Below, piece by piece: positions 6,401-7,392 of a stretch of 7,392 nt of DNA. The DNA comes from an uncultured Actinomycetes bacterium. GTDB taxonomy: Bacteria; Actinomycetota; Actinomycetes; Nanopelagicales; Nanopelagicaceae. Location: NCBI GenBank assembly GCA_903928395.1, contig CAIYQS010000043.1, positions 1 through 7,392 on the forward strand, given 5' to 3'. The position numbers were made by a program, and so were the translations under genes. The notes below the pieces were generated by a model. That model was given only the letters and a program-made list of their open reading frames with translations, was not told where the DNA came from and did no database searches. Each line of letters opens with the position of its first letter. Position 1 is the first letter of the stretch.

Positions 6401-7392
6401 AGAGATTTGAAGTTACATTCAAATCTGTGCGACTTGCCGTGAGCACGCCATCAGACCAGGAAACGAAATGGTACTGGCTATTGGCTGTGGCAGTGACTGC
6501 GCTTCCATTTGAGCCTGAGTTTACTGTTTGTGGAGTTGATCCCGAGATCGTTCCATTAGCAGCGGCGGTATAGGTCAAGGTGTAGGTATTGATCACGAAT
6601 GTGGCGCTTATCGTGTGGTTGGCAGATACGTTACTAAATGTGTAACTGCTGGTGATCGGATTAATGATGATGCCACTCAACACTGCGCCGTCAACAATGA
6701 CTGTCGAAACACTGTAACCCGCGTTTGGTGTAATGGTGTAACTCTGTGTTCCACCGCTGTTTACAGTGGTTGTACCGGTAGGAGTTACGTTGCCATTCGC
6801 TCCGGCACTCGCAACAATGTTATATGTGGATGGACCGACACCATTCACGGCAAATGTCGCAGTAACCGAAAGATTTGCGCTCACATTCAATTCGGTACGG
6901 CTGGCTGTCGACACTCCGTCAGACCAAGTGACGAAGTGGAATCCGCTATTTGGTACAGCGACCACGAGGGTTCCATTTGCACCAGAATTTACTGTCTGCG
7001 AAGGAGATCCTGTGATGGTCCCATTTGCAGCGGCGCTGTAATTCAGGTTGTAGGTATTGAGCGCGAAGGTAGCGCTAATGGTGTGGTTGGCGGTGATGGC
7101 TGGGAAATTATAGCTCGTTACTGCGCCAACAGAGACGCCATCAACCAAGACATCAGCGACGTGGTAGTTGGCTGCTGGAGTAATGCTAAAGCTTGGAGTT
7201 GAGCCGTAGTTCTCGCTATTAACACCAGCTGGGGTCACTGTGCCATTTGATCCGGCAGAGGCGGTGACGGTAAAGGTGTTGATTGTCCACTGTGCAGTGA
7301 AGGTGACATTGGCTGCTGGCATTGTGTAGGTGGCACCTGCGGCATAAGTGGATGTTCCATCATTCCAACCAGCAAAGGTGTAACCGACCTTA
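3480..7392 (-). CDS. Large cell-surface repeat protein with C-terminal OmpA-like domain (5' end outside window)
   Basis: The frame is open from the right edge to a TAA at 3482-3480 and encodes at least 1303 residues. An internal Met at 7322 is not the start: upstream in the same frame is KVGYTFAGWNDGTSTYAAG, a Flg_new/InlB-type repeat that runs on through TYTMPAANVTFTAQW. Numbering from that Met, there are 13 beta-rich repeats of about 74-80 residues (13-1017), a Gly/Pro linker, an Ig-like domain (about 1094-1167) and an OmpA-like domain (about 1172-1277). No cysteine occurs, and no lysine before residue 999, whereas the C-terminal 260 residues are lysine-rich. There is no LPXTG motif or C-terminal hydrophobic anchor. 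The expected location is outside the membrane, held to peptidoglycan by the OmpA-like domain. The signal peptide and promoter must lie beyond the right edge. Such repeat stalks usually act in adhesion or surface display. The ligand is unknown, so I assign no specific function. Confidence 0.9.
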   Translation of the reverse strand, partial: KVGYTFAGWNDGTSTYAAGATYTMPAANVTFTAQWTINTFTVTASAGSNGTVTPAGVNSENYGSTPSFSITPAANYHVADVLVDGVSVGAVTSYNFPAITANHTISATFALNTYNLNYSAAANGTITGSPSQTVNSGANGTLVVAVPNSGFHFVTWSDGVSTASRTELNVSANLSVTATFAVNGVGPSTYNIVASAGANGNVTPTGTTTVNSGGTQSYTITPNAGYSVSTVIVDGAVLSGIIINPITSSYTFSNVSANHTISATFVINTYTLTYTAAANGTISGSTPQTVNSGSNGSAVTATANSQYHFVSWSDGVLTASRTDLNVTSNLSVTANFAANPITTYTLTYTAAANGSIAGTTPQTVNSGADGTTVTAVPNSGFVFASWSDGNTNASRTDMNVTSNLSVTANFASDNSGGGGAFVFNYSAGTGGSISGFASQVVDTFGDTATDVTAIANPGYVFNGWSDGVLTATRNDTEWPYDPAGSLGHDISVRANFTPLIYTVAASSGSNGSVTPAGSNSEPYSATPSFTITPAANYHIADVLVDGVSVGAVGNYNFTAITANHTISATFAANPVIAFTLTYAAASGGSISGVSPQTVNSGADGSAVSAVANSGFHFTSWSDGNTNASRTDLNVTANLSVTASFAANPPPPPPPPSTFTLVYNAGAGGTISGTTPQSVASGANGTSVTAIPNAGFHFVSWSDGVLTATRTEQNVTTNHSVIATFAANPITAFTLAYAAGAGGTVSGTTPQTVNSGANGSTVTAIPSAGFHFVSWSDGGISASRTDLNVNANLSVIATFAANPPSIFTLNYSAGSNGVVTGVASQSVSAGGNGTSVTAVPNSGFHFVSWSDGVTTATRTELNVSGNISVTASFAPNGVQPPTNDTTFTLNYVANGHGSISGATTQDILPGGSGTSVTAIASAGYHFTTWSDGTTSASRTDSNVLADHTYSANFAQDLVVPVTHTIITSSGPNGTVQPLGARVVNDGDTLGVSITADVNYHVADVLVDGVSVGAVSSYDFTNIKADHTITATFAINTNGTPGPGSDQGPIVKEGTDGVSATESGVNDPVILSLLNGGSGVQLTAAKWQIKIASDKKSVYGIKLPTKIQVYLIRGVNATTSGDGFMPGTIARVYLYSTRIFLGQATVQPDGTFAAHFPVSAKVKLGYHVMQVEGTAYDGKFRTAAVGLQVLSKPASGLVELSNIYYDLNVSDLNAANRAKLDAVAKTQIANNYKEIWIYGYTDIQTGVNNQTLSKFRAVKVIAYLHKLLPKLVIKYKFFGPANPLNPAKTQAAFAQNRRSEILGKP
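3492..3809 (-). other. OmpA-like peptidoglycan-binding domain
   Basis: Residues of about 1172-1277 show the family order: ELSNIYYDLNVSDLN--NRAKLDAVA, IWIYGYTD (GYTD at 1214-1217), NQTLSKFRAVKVIAYL, FFGPANPL, and AQNRRSEI at the very end. The TD----G---N--LS--RA--V and NRR-EI positions are those that bind diaminopimelate in known OmpA domains. The usual G-GE-NP is here FFGPANP. In a bacterium without an outer membrane this would fix the protein to the cell wall from outside. Confidence 0.85.
3822..4043 (-). other. Ig-like stalk domain before the anchor
   Basis: Residues of about 1094-1167 contain TTSGDGFMPGTIARVYLYST, then LGQATVQPDGTFAAHFPV, GYHVMQVEG and AVGLQVL. The G-GF-PG--V-VYLYS / LG-----DG-F / G-H---V-G order is typical of Ig-like domains placed next to the cell-wall anchor in actinobacterial surface proteins. 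It separates the repeat array from the peptidoglycan-binding end. Confidence 0.6.
4272..7286 (-). repeat. Array of 13 protein repeats in two families (4 A, 9 B)
   Basis: In protein order the repeats are A1 7059-7286, B1 6828-7058, A2 6591-6827, B2 6366-6590, B3 6135-6365, B4 5895-6134, A3 5664-5894, B5 5424-5663, B6 5202-5423, B7 4980-5201, B8 4740-4979, B9 4512-4739, A4 4272-4511. Type A carries G-NG-V-P-G, S(F/Y)-ITP-A-Y, VLVDGVSVGAV and A(N/D)HTI-ATF. Type B carries G-I-G---Q-V-SG--G, V-A---(G/Q)(F/Y)-F--WSDG, (S/T)RT--NV and SV-A-FA. WSDG is present in all nine B copies. Both resemble the divergent InlB B-repeat/bacterial repeat families. B4 has an insertion around EWPYDPAGSLGH, and A2 one around VLSGIIINPITSS. 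Linkers include Gly4 after B3 and Pro8 after B5 (5427-5450). Repeat edges are my hand alignment and may be off by a few residues. Confidence 0.88.
7287..7391 (-). other. Flg_new / InlB B-type repeat (domain, partial at window edge)
   Basis: This is the most N-terminal part visible: GYTFAGWNDGTSTYAAGATY followed by TMPAANVTFTAQW. It is the classic Listeria-Bacteroides repeat pattern (GYTF-GW---, Y-AG-TYTMPA-NVT--AQW). It shows that the protein continues upstream and probably has more repeats of this kind there. Confidence 0.8.

Noticed and set aside
6615..7202. 195-residue open frame on the plus strand, with several similar plus-strand frames between 5082 and 7041
   Set aside because: These are antisense shadows of the repeat gene. 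Their mutual similarity simply mirrors the repeats, and they show no ribosome sites or recognisable domains.
4272..7286. Regular spacing of about 225 bp as a possible CRISPR or non-coding tandem array
   Set aside because: The period is a multiple of three, matches protein repeats, and diverges mainly at synonymous sites. It is coding.
3480..7322. Met at 7322 as the start of the repeat protein
   Set aside because: The frame stays open upstream and encodes the first part of a recognisable Flg_new repeat, so this Met is internal (the TYTMPA motif).

Overview
The window looks like a piece of a moderate-GC (estimated by eye, not counted, at a little under 50%) actinobacterial chromosome. The evidence is a citA-type citrate synthase 2 divergent from a pdxH gene, and a SerC of the mycobacterial/actinobacterial type (KPRDGRFG, GTSHRQ, KNLV, TYNTPA and VDTEPYRKLG blocks). 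Planktonic actinobacteria of the Nanopelagicales kind would fit the base composition, but that assignment is inference.

Left part, minus strand (1-1387): the 5' end of a GH13 alpha-glycosidase runs off the left edge. It uses a TTG start and is easy to miss. It lies 69 bp downstream of a complete citrate synthase 2 gene. A 91-bp intergenic region (1388-1478) separates citA from the rightward genes. It holds a reasonable citA promoter and an imperfect 18-bp direct repeat, one copy on each side, exactly 80 bp apart.

Middle, plus strand (1479-3408): pdxH (pyridoxamine/pyridoxine 5'-phosphate oxidase), serC (phosphoserine aminotransferase, a PLP enzyme) and a 31-residue single-span membrane peptide overlapping the serC stop by ATGA form an apparent operon. 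It closes on a strong hairpin terminator (3426-3473), A-rich on one side and T-rich on the other, which probably serves both converging transcripts. PdxH makes the cofactor that SerC uses.

Right part, minus strand (3480-7392, 5' end outside the window): one very long cell-surface protein. Within the window it has a Flg_new/InlB-type repeat fragment, 13 tandem beta-rich repeats of two families in the order A-B-A-B-B-B-A-B-B-B-B-B-A, an Ig-like stalk domain, and a C-terminal OmpA-like peptidoglycan-binding domain. The repeat region has no lysine over about 1000 residues and no cysteine. Repeats that match in amino acids use different synonymous codons.

I see no RNA genes, CRISPR arrays, insertion sequences or phage genes, and no convincing new multi-gene system. 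The features most worth a second look are the OmpA-anchored repeat protein, the small coupled membrane peptide and the repeat across the divergent promoter region.
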